A DNA stretch of 64,000 nt, from positions 1 to 64,000 of the forward strand of contig NZ_CALGPY010000014.1 of assembly GCF_937959485.1 (NCBI RefSeq), written 5' to 3'. Of this stretch, positions 34,081-45,447 are shown piece by piece. The notes beneath the pieces were generated by a model. That model ran no database searches. It saw nothing but the letters and a program-made list of their open reading frames with translations, and was not told the origin of the DNA. Every line of letters begins with the position of its first letter. The first letter of the stretch is position 1. A program made the translations under genes and the position numbers. This stretch comes from an uncultured Campylobacter sp. GTDB lineage: Bacteria > Campylobacterota > Campylobacteria > Campylobacterales > Campylobacteraceae.

Positions 34081-35285
34081 TAATCCACCTTTAATTTAGC
34101 GAATTTTTTCTTTCCTACTTGGAGTGTATATTCGCCCGAGCTAAGCTGAAGCTGCTCATCTAAAATTTTATTTTGATCGATGCTGACGGCGTTTGATTTT
34201 ATCAGCCTGCGTGCATCCGAGCTGGATACGGCGAGCTTGCAGCTAATTAGCGCCTTTACGATCCATGCAGGCGAGCTTACGTGATATTCCTTGATCTCGC
34301 TAGGAAGCTCGCCTGCGCCGTGGACGCGGTCAAATTCCTGTTTGGCCTCAAAGGCGGTGTTTTCGTCATAAAATTGCGTGACAATCTCAGAGGCAAGCTC
34401 CTCCTTAACCGCCTTAGGATGGATCGAGCCATCCGCTACGAAGCCTTTTATTAGCTCAATATCTTCGCTGCTCTTTTGGCTTAGCAGATTATACCAATCC
34501 CACATTAACGCATCGCTGATACTCATCACCTTGCCGTACATATCATGAGGCGTATCGGTTACGCCGATGTAGTTACCAAGGCTTTTACTCATTTTATTCG
34601 TGCCGTCGGTGCCAACTAAAAGCGGCATCATAACGACGCTTTGTTCTTTGCCGACATCATAAATTCTTTGCAGCTGGCGACCCATTAAAAGATTAAATTT
34701 CTGATCGGTGCCGCCAAATTCTATATCGCATTTCATGCAAACGCTGTCGTATCCTTGCAGTAGCGGATACATAAACTCGCTGATGCTGATCGGCTGCTCG
34801 GCCTTGTAGCGCTTCTCGAAGTCGTCGCGCTCGAGCATCCTGGCAACATTGAAAGTGCTTGATAGCTCAATCATACCGCTAGCACCCAGGCGGTTGGTCC
34901 ATTCGGAGTTAAACATCACCTTAGTTTTTGCGGGATTTAAAATTTTAAACACCTGCTGCTCGTAGGTTTTGGCGTTTTGAAGCACGACTTCGCGCGCTAG
35001 CTTTTTGCGAGTCTCGCTCTTACCCGTAGGATCGCCGATTTGAGCGGTAAAATCACCGATTAGAAACTGCACGATCGCGCCGTGATTTTGCAAAAATGCA
35101 AGCTTATTTAGCACGACAGCGTGCCCTAGGTGTAGATCCGCAGCAGTGGGATCCATGCCGATTTTGACGTAAAAGACCTCGCCGCTGTCGTAATAGCGCC
35201 TAATCAGCGCCTCGATCTGCTCTTCGCCGATGATCTCCGCGACACCGCGCTTGAAATTTTCCATAATGCCTTGAATGTCAGCCAT
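34080..35285 (-). CDS. Tyrosyl-tRNA synthetase
   Basis: A 401-residue class I synthetase. ADLHLGHAVVL is the HIGH motif, KMSKSLGNY the KMSKS loop, and an S4 RNA-binding domain closes the C-terminus. The length fits the TyrZ-like bacterial type. It lies 14 bases downstream of spoT and is coupled to the nitronate monooxygenase gene. Confidence 0.93.
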   Translation of the reverse strand: MADIQGIMENFKRGVAEIIGEEQIEALIRRYYDSGEVFYVKIGMDPTAADLHLGHAVVLNKLAFLQNHGAIVQFLIGDFTAQIGDPTGKSETRKKLAREVVLQNAKTYEQQVFKILNPAKTKVMFNSEWTNRLGASGMIELSSTFNVARMLERDDFEKRYKAEQPISISEFMYPLLQGYDSVCMKCDIEFGGTDQKFNLLMGRQLQRIYDVGKEQSVVMMPLLVGTDGTNKMSKSLGNYIGVTDTPHDMYGKVMSISDALMWDWYNLLSQKSSEDIELIKGFVADGSIHPKAVKEELASEIVTQFYDENTAFEAKQEFDRVHGAGELPSEIKEYHVSSPAWIVKALISCKLAVSSSDARRLIKSNAVSIDQNKILDEQLQLSSGEYTLQVGKKKFAKLKVD

Positions 35286-35299
35286 TTGCTCTCCCTTAT

Positions 35300-37492
35300 T
35301 TAGTTTTTATATACGTCCGTAAGCGATACGAAATCCACGATTTTAAAGCGGTTTTTGAGTTTGTCTTTAATCTCCGTGGAGTCTAAATTTTCGTTTAGCT
35401 CGATGATAATCTCAAAATAATCCGACGTCGTTTCGCTATTTTCGTTAAGGCTTATCGATACTAGATCGACCTCGAGCTTGACTAAATAGTTCAAAAACGT
35501 CGCCAGCGAGCCGCGCTTGTTTTCTAAATTTAATATGATCTTGTAGCGGTGCGGCGCATTACGCGTCCATTTTACGAAGATCATCTCATCGGTTTTGATT
35601 AGCTCGCTTGCACGTTCGCACAGCTTATGATGCACCGTCACGCCGTGTCCGTTGCGAAAGCCGATGATGTCGTCGCCACGCTTTGGGTTGCAGCAGTAAT
35701 CAAACTCAACCTCGTCGATTTTAAAATTTGAATACACCACGATGTTGTCAAATTTTTGCTTCTCGATCTCATACTTGCTTCGAAATTTCATATTGAAAAA
35801 TTTCTCTTTGAGCGGGTATTTTTTCAGCGCGTTTACGACGTCTTTTAAAAATACCGAGTCATAGGCTGCTTTGCCGATCTTTTTGTTTAAATTTTCTTTT
35901 TCAAGCCAGCTTAGAATGCTCTCCTTGCTCGTCGTAAAGATCGCACATAAAATTTTAATCGCTACTTCAAAATTTATGTCTCTGATCTTTTGCTTGCAAA
36001 ATGCCTTTATCGTTGCGCGCGCCTTGCCTGTTTTGACCGAGCTTAGCCAGCTGCAGCGGTAATGCGGCTCGCTTCCGGTGATGATATGAACGATATCTCC
36101 GTTTTTTAGCTCCGTTAATAGCGGCACCTTGACGCGGTTTATAAAGGCCTCGGTTGCTTTTAAGCCCACTTGAGAGTGTATCTCGTAGGCGTAATCAAGC
36201 GCCGTGGCGCCTCGCGGCAATGTAAAAATTCCGCCCTTGGGAGAATACACGGCGATATCCTCGACGTAGAGGCTGTCTTTGGCGTATTCGTAAAGATCCT
36301 CGGCGTTGGCGTCGTCCTCTTCCTGCATGCCGATGTCGTTTAGCCAATCAAGCTTCGGATTGATCGAGCCGCTATATTTATACTTCCAGTGCGCGGCGAC
36401 GCCGAATTCCGCGGTGTTATGCATATCGAAGGTGCGGATCTGCACCTCTACGATCATACTTTCGTTAAAAACGGTCGTGTGGATCGTCTGATATCCGTTT
36501 TGCTTCGGCAGCGCGATGTAATCTTTAAAGCGCGATATGAGCGGGTTAAATTTAGTATGGATTATACCAAGCGCCAAGTAGCAATCCATCGGCTTTTGCA
36601 CGATGATGCGGATAGCCAAAAGATCGAGCACCTCCTCGATCGAAATTCCTTTGCGCTGCATTTTTAAAAAGATCGAGTAGTAGTGCTTCATCCGCTTTTG
36701 GATCTCAAAGCTGCCCTCGCTAAAGCCGTTTGAAAGCATATACTCCTTGATCTTTTCGCTAAATTTGCTCAAGCTCATCTGAAGCTGCTGCTTATGCTCC
36801 TCGACGTAATCGGCGATCGCCGCGTATTCTTTGGGCATGACGTATTTGAAGCTAAGATCTTCAAGCACGTTTTTGATCGATGAAATTCCAAGCCTGTGCG
36901 CGATCGGCGCATAAACCAAAAGTGTCTCCTCGCCGATGCGTTTTTGTTTATCGGGGCGAAGTGCGTCTAGGGTTAGCATATTGTGCAGCCTATCGCAGAG
37001 CTTGACGACTAGGACGCGCTGATCGTTAATGGAGATCATCAGCATCCTGCGGAAGGTAAGGGCGGTAGTGCGTAGCTTGGCGTTGCTATCGCCGGATGGA
37101 GCCAGCTTATCCTCCCTGATGTTTACGATTTTAGTAAGCCCTTCTACGATTTTGGCTACTTCGTCGCCGAATCTTTGTCTAACCTGCTCGATGCTGTAAT
37201 CTGTATCCTCTACTACGTCGTGTAGTAGCGCAGATATCACCATCGCGTCGTCTCCGCCCATAAAAGATACGAAGCAAGCTACCAAAATCGGATGGATCGC
37301 ATACGGCTCGCCGCTTTTGCGAAACTGTCCGTCGTGCTGAGCGATGCATAAATTTATAGCATCCACCAGTAACGGAGTGGGTTCTTTTAGATTATAAAGC
37401 AGCTGCTTGGCGCTTTGAATGTCTTTGGTATCGACGACATCGTCGATGAGACTTTCTAAGAAGTTATCATTAATCCTTGTCAACGATTCCAT
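35300..37492 (-). CDS. Bifunctional ppGpp synthetase/hydrolase
   Basis: A 730-residue RelA/SpoT homologue. Order: HD hydrolase domain with HPILVA and LLHDVVEDTD (about 60-100), synthetase domain (about 235-390), TGS domain with GGIFTLPRGATALDYAYEIH, a helical part, and a C-terminal ACT domain. An intact HD pair and synthetase indicate both making and degrading (p)ppGpp, as expected for the single Rsh of Campylobacter. It overlaps rpoZ by 23 bases. Grouping with the omega subunit gene is common. Confidence 0.92.
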   Translation of the reverse strand: MESLTRINDNFLESLIDDVVDTKDIQSAKQLLYNLKEPTPLLVDAINLCIAQHDGQFRKSGEPYAIHPILVACFVSFMGGDDAMVISALLHDVVEDTDYSIEQVRQRFGDEVAKIVEGLTKIVNIREDKLAPSGDSNAKLRTTALTFRRMLMISINDQRVLVVKLCDRLHNMLTLDALRPDKQKRIGEETLLVYAPIAHRLGISSIKNVLEDLSFKYVMPKEYAAIADYVEEHKQQLQMSLSKFSEKIKEYMLSNGFSEGSFEIQKRMKHYYSIFLKMQRKGISIEEVLDLLAIRIIVQKPMDCYLALGIIHTKFNPLISRFKDYIALPKQNGYQTIHTTVFNESMIVEVQIRTFDMHNTAEFGVAAHWKYKYSGSINPKLDWLNDIGMQEEDDANAEDLYEYAKDSLYVEDIAVYSPKGGIFTLPRGATALDYAYEIHSQVGLKATEAFINRVKVPLLTELKNGDIVHIITGSEPHYRCSWLSSVKTGKARATIKAFCKQKIRDINFEVAIKILCAIFTTSKESILSWLEKENLNKKIGKAAYDSVFLKDVVNALKKYPLKEKFFNMKFRSKYEIEKQKFDNIVVYSNFKIDEVEFDYCCNPKRGDDIIGFRNGHGVTVHHKLCERASELIKTDEMIFVKWTRNAPHRYKIILNLENKRGSLATFLNYLVKLEVDLVSISLNENSETTSDYFEIIIELNENLDSTEIKDKLKNRFKIVDFVSLTDVYKN

Positions 37493-37691
37493 CTAATGCG
37501 ATCTTACCTTCGGCTAGTTCCAAGATTGCTATATCGGCAAATTTCATCCTGCGAGTATCTACGTTCTCTATCAGCGGAGGTTCGCCAGCAGCTAGCTGCT
37601 CGGCGCGTTTGCTTATCATCAAAGATAGCTTATATCTATCTCCGCCCGTTACTTTTAAAGCCTTGGCTACAATTTGTTCAGTTCTCATCAA
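37470..37691 (-). CDS. RNA polymerase omega subunit
   Basis: A 73-residue protein starting MRTEQIVAKALKV with RYKLSLMISKRAEQLAAGE, the conserved omega core that helps beta-prime fold. AAGGAG precedes the ATG. Its 3' end overlaps the spoT start. Confidence 0.9.
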   Translation of the reverse strand: MMRTEQIVAKALKVTGGDRYKLSLMISKRAEQLAAGEPPLIENVDTRRMKFADIAILELAEGKIALDGIVDKD

Positions 37692-37711
37692 TTCTCCTTA
37701 AATTTAAAATT

Positions 37712-38461
<750 letters not shown>

Positions 38462-38495
38462 TTATCCAAAAGTCGTTTAAAAATAACTTTTTAGG

Positions 38496-39839
38496 CTATT
38501 TTAGATGATCTTTAAGGCGGTTTATCCAGATCTTTTTCGGAGCGATTATCTCGCTAGCGCTGCCGTTTACGGCGTGATAGATCAATGTGCCGTGCAAGCT
38601 CGCGTAGTAGCGGATTATGAGGCGCTGCAAATAGGGCTCGTAGCTCGGCACGAACCAGCCGTTATTGCTGATCGCTACGACATATTTGGGCGAGCCCTCG
38701 TAAAGCTCTGCGCGCGTAGCCTCGTAGCAAACGGCGCTTCTTACGCTTCGCCCGCCAAGCTCGTAGTCGCTAAAACCGCTAGCCGTCGAAAAATCGGTCG
38801 CGCCGCCTAACAGCACGCGGTTTATGAAATTTCGCGCGAATTGGGGCAGCGGTACCATTTCGCCAAACGGCACCAAAATATGCTTATCGAAGCGCTTCAT
38901 TTCCCCGTTTGCAAAAAGATAGGCGCTGTTGTAAAATTTCCCGTTCTCATACGCTTCCGCACCCGCTACTATCGTAATTGTGCGCGATTTCTCCTTTAGA
39001 GCTTTAACTAGTACATTTTCTAAATTTAGCGGCATCGCAAAGGCGCTCTCGGGCAAAATTATCGCGTCCTGCCCCGCTGCGATCGCATCGTCAATCCGAG
39101 CTAAATTTGCCAACGCGGCGGATAAAATTTTATCCTTTGCCCAGATGTCATACTGCGAAATATCGGTGTTTGCTAGTAAAATTTTAATCGGCAGCGGCTC
39201 GGGCTCTTTTTGGCTGAATTGCAGCGCGCAGATCAAAAATACCGCGAAAATTAGGGCGTTAAGTTTAGCCCGGGCGCCGCGCCCCCGTAGATACAAAACC
39301 GTGCAAAGCCCCGCTAAAATCAGAGCTAGCGCGCTAAGATCGGCTCTGAAAATTCCATGGCTTAGCAGCAGTTCAAAATTTAGCCAATCAAAGCCGAAAG
39401 GATGGATAAATTTCAGCGCTAAAAGGCATGCAGCGCGCAAAACCGGCGCGTCAAAGATCGCAAAGATGCGGAAAATAAAGGCGTAAACGAGACAAATTCC
39501 AAGAATTTCAAGCGGGATCAAAAACGCAAGATCGAAATAGATCAGGCTGAAGCCGATCCAGTGCAGCCACAGCGCGCCGATAAAAAATCCGCACCAAAAC
39601 CACTCCGCCTTGCTTGCTTTTAGCAGATAAAAAAGTGCCGCTATCGCGATCAGAGGCGAGAAAAATTCCGCCGCTAGAGCGATTAAGCCGTCAAATTTAG
39701 AGCTTAAAATTTCTACGAAAATAAAATTTGAAAGCGCAAGCGCAAGAAAAAAGCCTTTATTTATGTAACTTGATGTAAAATAGCTACTTTTTAAATTTCT
39801 AATGAAGGAAACACATGGAACAGGGAAATCTCTTTGCAT
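38496..39839 (-). CDS. Apolipoprotein N-acyltransferase
   Basis: About 447 residues: six to seven membrane segments, then a nitrilase domain. The catalytic triad is visible: Glu in ILPESAFAMP, Lys in FDKHILVPFGE and Cys in SAVCYEATR. It adds the third acyl chain to lipoproteins at the inner membrane. The start is uncertain: the ATG at 39839 lies inside yajC on the other strand. A start nearer INKGFFLALAL would fit the membrane topology better, but no standard start codon is there. Confidence 0.85.
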   Translation of the reverse strand: MQRDFPVPCVSFIRNLKSSYFTSSYINKGFFLALALSNFIFVEILSSKFDGLIALAAEFFSPLIAIAALFYLLKASKAEWFWCGFFIGALWLHWIGFSLIYFDLAFLIPLEILGICLVYAFIFRIFAIFDAPVLRAACLLALKFIHPFGFDWLNFELLLSHGIFRADLSALALILAGLCTVLYLRGRGARAKLNALIFAVFLICALQFSQKEPEPLPIKILLANTDISQYDIWAKDKILSAALANLARIDDAIAAGQDAIILPESAFAMPLNLENVLVKALKEKSRTITIVAGAEAYENGKFYNSAYLFANGEMKRFDKHILVPFGEMVPLPQFARNFINRVLLGGATDFSTASGFSDYELGGRSVRSAVCYEATRAELYEGSPKYVVAISNNGWFVPSYEPYLQRLIIRYYASLHGTLIYHAVNGSASEIIAPKKIWINRLKDHLK

Positions 39840-40084
39840 CAATCCTACCTATCGTCGTAATCTTCGCGATTATGTATTTTTTGATTATCAGACCGCAGCA
39901 AAAGCAGGCCAAGGATCATAAAGCGATGGTCGATGCGCTCGCTAAAGGAGATAAAATCGTCACTAGCGGCGGCATAAAATGCTCAGTCGTAAAAACCAAC
40001 GAGGATTTTATCACAGTTAAGCTTAACGATGAGGTCATGGTCGAGCTGGATAAGCAATTTGTGGCAAGAAAATTAGATGACTAG
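39815..40084 (+). CDS. Sec translocon accessory protein YajC
   Basis: An 89-residue single-pass protein. IVVIFAIMYFLIIRPQQKQ is the membrane segment with the hallmark IIRPQQKQ, and GDKIVTSGGIKC follows. GAAGGA precedes the ATG. It starts the secD-secF run and overlaps secD by eight bases. Confidence 0.93.
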   Translation: MEQGNLFASILPIVVIFAIMYFLIIRPQQKQAKDHKAMVDALAKGDKIVTSGGIKCSVVKTNEDFITVKLNDEVMVELDKQFVARKLDD

Positions 40085-41681
40085 TAAAATTTCATACCGC
40101 CTGCTGATCTTTTTGGCTGCGGTTATTTTTTCGGCGATTTTTGCTGCGCCTTCGATCTTTCAGACCGAAAAGGGAAGCAAGATAAACTTGGGTTTGGATC
40201 TGCAAGGCGGCCTACATATGCTTTTGGAAGTTCAAAGCGACGAGGCGGTCGTTTCAAAGATCAAATCGATCGCTGCGAGCGTCAATTACGCCGCCAAGCG
40301 CGATGATCTGCTGATGGACGGGCTAAAATTAGAAGGCGATTCGTTTGAGTTTGAAATTTTAGACGCGGACGAGGCCTCTAAATTTGATGCGATTTTGCAT
40401 AGCGCCGCAAGCGGATTAGACATTCAAAAATCTGGTGAAAAATACCGCGTCACGCTAACGCCTGAGGAGGTCGAAGCGACTAAAAAATACGCGATCGAAC
40501 AGGCCGTTGAGACTATCCGAAACCGCCTAGATCAATTCGGACTTGCGGAGCCAACGGTAGCAAAGCAGGGCGAGAGCTATATTTTGGTGGAGCTTCCGGG
40601 CGTCAAAAACGCAGCGGATGAGCAGCGCGCCAAGGATCTGATCGCCAAAGCGGCTCACTTGCAGCTTATGGCGGTGGACGACGTACGCCAAGACCGCGCG
40701 CAGACTATCAGCGCGGCGGACGCCAGGGCCTACGGCGACGTGATCTATCCCGACGTTAAAAATCCGAATTATAAGTATCTCATAAACGAAATTCCGGTTT
40801 TAGACGGCGCGATGCTAGTCGATGCGAAGGTTGCTTTCGATCAGCACACCAACCAGCCGATTATAAATTTTACGCTGAACTCTCAAGGTGCTCAAATTTT
40901 CGGCGATTTTACCGGTAAAAACGTCGGCAAACGTTTAGCCATCGTGCTTGACGGCAAGGTTTACTCCGCACCGCGCATAAACGAGCGTATCGGCGGCGGC
41001 AGCGGTCAGATCAGCGGCGGATTTAGCGTCGAGGAGGCGCACGACGTAGCGATAGCGCTTAGAAGCGGCGCGCTTTTGGCTCCCGTCAAAGTCTCAGAAA
41101 CGCGCAGTATCGGCCCTAGCCTAGGACAAGATAGCATCGATAAAAGTATGGCGGCGCTTAGTTTGGCGGCGGTTGCGATTTTGATCTTTATGATTTTCTA
41201 CTATGGCGTGGCGGGGCTTTTTGCCGACATCGCGCTTGTAGTAAATATTTTATTTCTAATCGCTTGTATGGCGCTTTTTGGTGCAACGTTAACGCTTCCT
41301 GGAATGGCGGGAATCGTGCTAACTATCGGAATGGCCGTGGATGCGAACGTTATTATTAATGAGCGCGTTAGAGAGGTGCTAAGGACGGGAGTTTCAATCC
41401 GCCAAAGTATAAATAAAGGCTATGAAAATGCGATGAGCGCGATTGTGGATTCAAATATCACTACGCTAATTACTTCTGCTGCGCTTTATGCTTACGGTAC
41501 CGGCCCGGTAAAGGGCTTTGCCGTCACGATGAGCATCGGTATCGTAGCGTCGATGATAACGGCTATTTTAGGCACTCACGGAATGTTTGAGCTAGTAATA
41601 GATAAGATGGAAAAAAGCAAAAATACCGCGCTTTGGCTCGGTTATAAAGTAAGAGGAGGCGCAAATGCAAGTGTTCGATAA
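40077..41681 (+). CDS. Protein translocase subunit SecD
   Basis: A 534-residue RND-family protein. INLGLDLQGGLHMLLEV follows the first membrane segment, then a periplasmic P1 region, then five membrane segments with GMAVDANVIINERVREV. It uses proton motive force to pull proteins through SecYEG. It overlaps yajC and secF by 8 and 17 bases. Confidence 0.93.
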   Translation: MTSKISYRLLIFLAAVIFSAIFAAPSIFQTEKGSKINLGLDLQGGLHMLLEVQSDEAVVSKIKSIAASVNYAAKRDDLLMDGLKLEGDSFEFEILDADEASKFDAILHSAASGLDIQKSGEKYRVTLTPEEVEATKKYAIEQAVETIRNRLDQFGLAEPTVAKQGESYILVELPGVKNAADEQRAKDLIAKAAHLQLMAVDDVRQDRAQTISAADARAYGDVIYPDVKNPNYKYLINEIPVLDGAMLVDAKVAFDQHTNQPIINFTLNSQGAQIFGDFTGKNVGKRLAIVLDGKVYSAPRINERIGGGSGQISGGFSVEEAHDVAIALRSGALLAPVKVSETRSIGPSLGQDSIDKSMAALSLAAVAILIFMIFYYGVAGLFADIALVVNILFLIACMALFGATLTLPGMAGIVLTIGMAVDANVIINERVREVLRTGVSIRQSINKGYENAMSAIVDSNITTLITSAALYAYGTGPVKGFAVTMSIGIVASMITAILGTHGMFELVIDKMEKSKNTALWLGYKVRGGANASVR

Positions 41682-42633
41682 GGGCAAAATTTATGATTTT
41701 ATGAAATTTAGATATTTTACCTTTGCGCTTTCTGCAGTTTTGATAATAGGCTCTATTGCGCTGTTTTTCATTAAGGGCATTAATTACGGCATCGATTTTA
41801 GCGGCGGTACACTCATTCAGGTTAAATACGACGCTAAAGCACCGCTTGATGAGATCAGAAAGCGCTTCGAAGCGGCAAATTTAGGTAATATCAACGTTAC
41901 GGAATTTGGTAGCGATCAAGAGGTCACGATTAGATATTCGGGCGCTGCGAGTGAACTGGGTGATAATCCAGCTTTAGCGGCGCAAAAAATTTTGCAAGGC
42001 AGCGGAAACTTCGACATTCGCAAGGTCGATATCGTAGGTCCTAAAGTCGGCGAAGAGCTTCGCACAAACGGAATTTTAGCGGTATGTGTGTCGTTTGCGC
42101 TCATTTTGGTTTATATTACCCTGCGGTTTGAGTGGAGATTTGCGGTCGCCGCAGTGCTATCGGATCTGCACGACGTCGTAGTCGCCGTAGGCGCGATGAT
42201 TTTAGCCGGCGTGGATTTCAACCTTGAAATTCTAGCCGCACTGCTAACTATAATGGGCTATTCGCTTAACGATACCATTGTCGTTTTCGATAGAATTCGA
42301 GAAGGTGTAAAAGATAGTAAATCGATTAAGCTTGACGAGGTTATAAACGAATCAATCTCTCACACACTATCGCGCACGCTCCTTACTTCGCTTACGACTC
42401 TCATCGTCATTGTGATTTTATTCGTCTGGGGCGGCGAGATGATCCACGGCTTTAGCTTCGTGATGCTAATAGGCGTCATAGCAGGAACTTTCAGCTCTGT
42501 ATTTGTAGCTGCTCCGATGCTGATTTTGTTTAAATTTAATGTCGAGAAATACCGCGCATTTTTGGCTGAAAAACAGCGTCGTATCAAAGAGAAAGAAAAA
42601 AATCGCGCCATGTATGAAAAAGGCACGGTGTAA
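41665..42633 (+). CDS. Protein translocase subunit SecF
   Basis: A 322-residue partner of SecD. GINYGIDFSGGTLIQV and SLNDTIVVFDRIRE are the SecF signatures. Six membrane segments. AGAGGAGG upstream of the ATG, inside secD, is a strong ribosome-binding site. Confidence 0.93.
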   Translation: MQVFDKGKIYDFMKFRYFTFALSAVLIIGSIALFFIKGINYGIDFSGGTLIQVKYDAKAPLDEIRKRFEAANLGNINVTEFGSDQEVTIRYSGAASELGDNPALAAQKILQGSGNFDIRKVDIVGPKVGEELRTNGILAVCVSFALILVYITLRFEWRFAVAAVLSDLHDVVVAVGAMILAGVDFNLEILAALLTIMGYSLNDTIVVFDRIREGVKDSKSIKLDEVINESISHTLSRTLLTSLTTLIVIVILFVWGGEMIHGFSFVMLIGVIAGTFSSVFVAAPMLILFKFNVEKYRAFLAEKQRRIKEKEKNRAMYEKGTV

Positions 42634-42642
42634 GGATAAAAG

Positions 42643-42984
42643 ATGAACTGGGGAAGGGTAATTTACATATTTTTTGCGCTTATGAGTATGACTACGATAG
42701 GCGGGTTTTTGTATGAGAAGAATGAAATTTTACTTTTCATAGCAACTAGCGTAAATGCGGTCTCGACGCTTTTGAAGGTAGGCGTGCGAAATATGCTCGC
42801 GGCCGAGCTTTTCGCAAGCTCGCTCGTAGCAGATCTGCATCTCATACCGGCGTTCGTTTTGATTGTAGTAGCGCCGGGAGATCTGTCGATCGTGACCTCG
42901 CTTGCCATCGGCGCGCTACTTGCAAACTTTTTCTCGCTAATTTTAATAGCGATCGAGTCGGCAAAAACTAAAGACGAATTCTAG
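42643..42984 (+). CDS. Small conserved membrane protein (DUF6394-like)
   Basis: A 113-residue protein with three to four hydrophobic segments (VIYIFFALMSMTTIGGFLYE, IPAFVLIVVAPGDLSIV, IGALLANFFSLILIAIE). It lies between secF and leuS, nine bases from each. The place is conserved in Campylobacter as I recall, suggesting a Sec- or envelope-linked role. The DUF assignment is from memory. Confidence 0.6.
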   Translation: MNWGRVIYIFFALMSMTTIGGFLYEKNEILLFIATSVNAVSTLLKVGVRNMLAAELFASSLVADLHLIPAFVLIVVAPGDLSIVTSLAIGALLANFFSLILIAIESAKTKDEF

Positions 42985-42993
42985 GAGCGCAAA

Positions 42994-45441
42994 ATGCCTT
43001 ACGATAGTAAAAGTATTGAGCTTAAATGGCAGAAAATTTGGGATGAAGAGGGAATTTTCGAGCCTAAGGACGATTACAGCCTGCCTAAAAAATATATCCT
43101 TTCGATGTTTCCCTACCCAAGCGGCCGCATCCACATGGGGCACGTGCGAAACTACAGCATCGGCGACGCGCTGAGTCGCTATTATAGGCTGCGCGGATAC
43201 AACGTGCTTCAGCCGATCGGCTTTGACAGCTTCGGTATGCCTGCGGAAAATGCGGCGATCAAACACGGCATTCACCCTAAAACTTGGACTTACGAAAATA
43301 TTGATTATATGAAAAATGAGCTGCACCGCCTTGGCTTTAGCTTTTCGGCTCGTCGCATGCTCGCTACCTCCGATCCGCTTTATACGCGCTGGGAGCAGGA
43401 ATTTTTCATCAAACTTTTTGAAAAAGGGCTTATCTATAGAAAAAGCGCCGTGGTCAATTGGTGCGAGCACGATCAGACGGTTCTTGCCAACGAGCAGGTC
43501 GAGGAGGGTAGGTGCTGGCGTTGCGGCAACGAGGTCGTGCAAAAGCAGATGCCTGGCTACTACCTAAAAATCACCGCTTATGCGCAGGAGCTTTTGGATT
43601 GCCTAAAGCAGCTTGAGGGCAAATGGCCCGCTCAGGTGCTTACGATGCAGGAAAACTGGATCGGGCGCAGCGAGGGTTTGGAATTTAGCTTTAAATTTGA
43701 CGAACAAAGCAGCGCTAAGCTCGGCGGCATCGAGGGCTTTAAGGTTTTTACGACGCGCCCTGATACGATCTACGGTATGAGCTACGCGGCGCTTGCGCCG
43801 GAGCACGAGGTCGTAAAGAGACTTTTAGATAATAATTTACTTGACGCCGAAGCTGCGGCGAAGGTGAGAGAAATTTTAAATCAAAGCCCGCGCGAGCGCC
43901 AAGCAAGCGATAAAGACGGCGTGAGCCTCGGAATCAGCGTGCTTCATCCGCTAAGCGGCAGAAAAATCCCCGTTTGGACCGCAAATTTCGTCCTAGCAGA
44001 ATACGGCGGCGGTGCGGTTATGGCTGTGCCTGCGCACGATGAGAGGGACTTTGAGTTTGCGAAGAAATTTAACCTGCCGATCATTCAAAGTATTGCTCCT
44101 AAAAGCGGCGATTACGACGCTAACAAAGCCTACGTAGAGAGCGGAGTTTTGATAAATTCCGCGGAATTTAGCGGCATGGATAGCGAGAAAGCAAAAAGCG
44201 CCGTTATCTCAAAATTTGAAGAGCTAGGGCTCGGACGCCGCGTGGTAAATTTTAAACTGCGCGATTGGGGAGTGAGCCGCCAGCGCTACTGGGGCGCGCC
44301 GATCCCGATGATCCACTGCCCAAAATGCGGGCTGGTAAGCGAGGAAATTTCAAATCTGCCCGTAGAGCTTCCGCAGGATATTAAGATCACCGGCAAAGGC
44401 AATCCACTCGACGCGCATCCTAGCTGGAAGTTTTGCAAATGCCCTAAATGCGGCGGCGACGGGGTGCGCGAGACCGACACGCTCGATACATTTTTTGAAA
44501 GCTCGTGGTATTTCGCGCGCTACGCAAGCGACGAGCGGACATGGCAGCAGCGGGCGTTTGATGAGCAAAGCGTGAATTACTGGATGAACGTCGATCAGTA
44601 TATAGGAGGCATCGAGCACGCGATATTGCACCTTTTATATGCAAGGTTTTTCCAAAAGGCTCTTCGTGACATAGGCTATCTGCGCGATAGTGAGCCGTTT
44701 GAGCGGCTGCTAACCCAGGGCATGGTGCTAAAAGACGGCGCAAAGATGAGTAAAAGCAAGGGCAACACCGTCGATCCCGATGACATTATCGAGACCTACG
44801 GCGCCGATACGGCGAGACTTTTTATACTTTTTGCCGCGCCTCCTCAAAAAGAGCTTGAGTGGAACGACAGCGCGGTAGAGGGCGCATATAAATTTCTTAG
44901 CCGCCTTTACGATCGCGCCAAAAACGCTTATGCTACGGATAAAATTCCACAGATCGACCACGCCGCTTTAAATAAAGAGGAAAAATATGCCCGCCTCAAA
45001 GTTTACGAGGCGCTTAAGAAGTCGCAGCAGGTTTATGAGAGCAGCTTTGCTTTTAATACCCTAATCGCCGCGTGTATGGAGGCGCTAAATGCGCTAAATG
45101 TGCAGAGCAACAAAGACGTATTTACCGAGGGCTATTTCGTGATCTTAAATTTGCTAGAGCCTATAGTGCCACACATCTGCGCCGAGCTTAGCGAGAAGCT
45201 GTTTAATAGGCGGAATTTCGGCGAGCTGCGAGTTTGCGAAGAGGTTTTTGAAAGTGATACGATCAAACTCGCCGTCACGATTAACGGCAAAAAACGTGCC
45301 GAGTTTGAAGCGGGTGCGAGCCTAAGCGAGGGCGAAATTTTAAGCCTTGCAAAGCAAAACTGCGCCAAATGGCTAGAGGGTAAGAGCGTCGTAAAAGAAA
45401 TTTACGTCAAAAACAAGCTCGTAAATTTGGTAATAAAGTAG
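42994..45441 (+). CDS. Leucyl-tRNA synthetase
   Basis: An 815-residue class Ia synthetase. [16 protein letters not shown] is the HIGH region, the editing domain has [14 protein letters not shown], and [12 protein letters not shown] is the KMSKS loop. Two CxxC zinc-like pairs (CPKCG and CPKCGGDG) sit in the connective part. The length is normal. Confidence 0.95.
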   Translation: MPYDSKSIELKWQKIWDEEGIFEPKDDYSLPKKYILSMFPYPSGRIHMGHVRNYSIGDALSRYYRLRGYNVLQPIGFDSFGMPAENAAIKHGIHPKTWTYENIDYMKNELHRLGFSFSARRMLATSDPLYTRWEQEFFIKLFEKGLIYRKSAVVNWCEHDQTVLANEQVEEGRCWRCGNEVVQKQMPGYYLKITAYAQELLDCLKQLEGKWPAQVLTMQENWIGRSEGLEFSFKFDEQSSAKLGGIEGFKVFTTRPDTIYGMSYAALAPEHEVVKRLLDNNLLDAEAAAKVREILNQSPRERQASDKDGVSLGISVLHPLSGRKIPVWTANFVLAEYGGGAVMAVPAHDERDFEFAKKFNLPIIQSIAPKSGDYDANKAYVESGVLINSAEFSGMDSEKAKSAVISKFEELGLGRRVVNFKLRDWGVSRQRYWGAPIPMIHCPKCGLVSEEISNLPVELPQDIKITGKGNPLDAHPSWKFCKCPKCGGDGVRETDTLDTFFESSWYFARYASDERTWQQRAFDEQSVNYWMNVDQYIGGIEHAILHLLYARFFQKALRDIGYLRDSEPFERLLTQGMVLKDGAKMSKSKGNTVDPDDIIETYGADTARLFILFAAPPQKELEWNDSAVEGAYKFLSRLYDRAKNAYATDKIPQIDHAALNKEEKYARLKVYEALKKSQQVYESSFAFNTLIAACMEALNALNVQSNKDVFTEGYFVILNLLEPIVPHICAELSEKLFNRRNFGELRVCEEVFESDTIKLAVTINGKKRAEFEAGASLSEGEILSLAKQNCAKWLEGKSVVKEIYVKNKLVNLVIK

Positions 45442-45447
45442 GCGAAG

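Noticed and set aside
38980..39486. 168-codon antisense frame in lnt
   Set aside because: lnt has the full nitrilase triad; the opposite frame has no start signal or recognisable domain.
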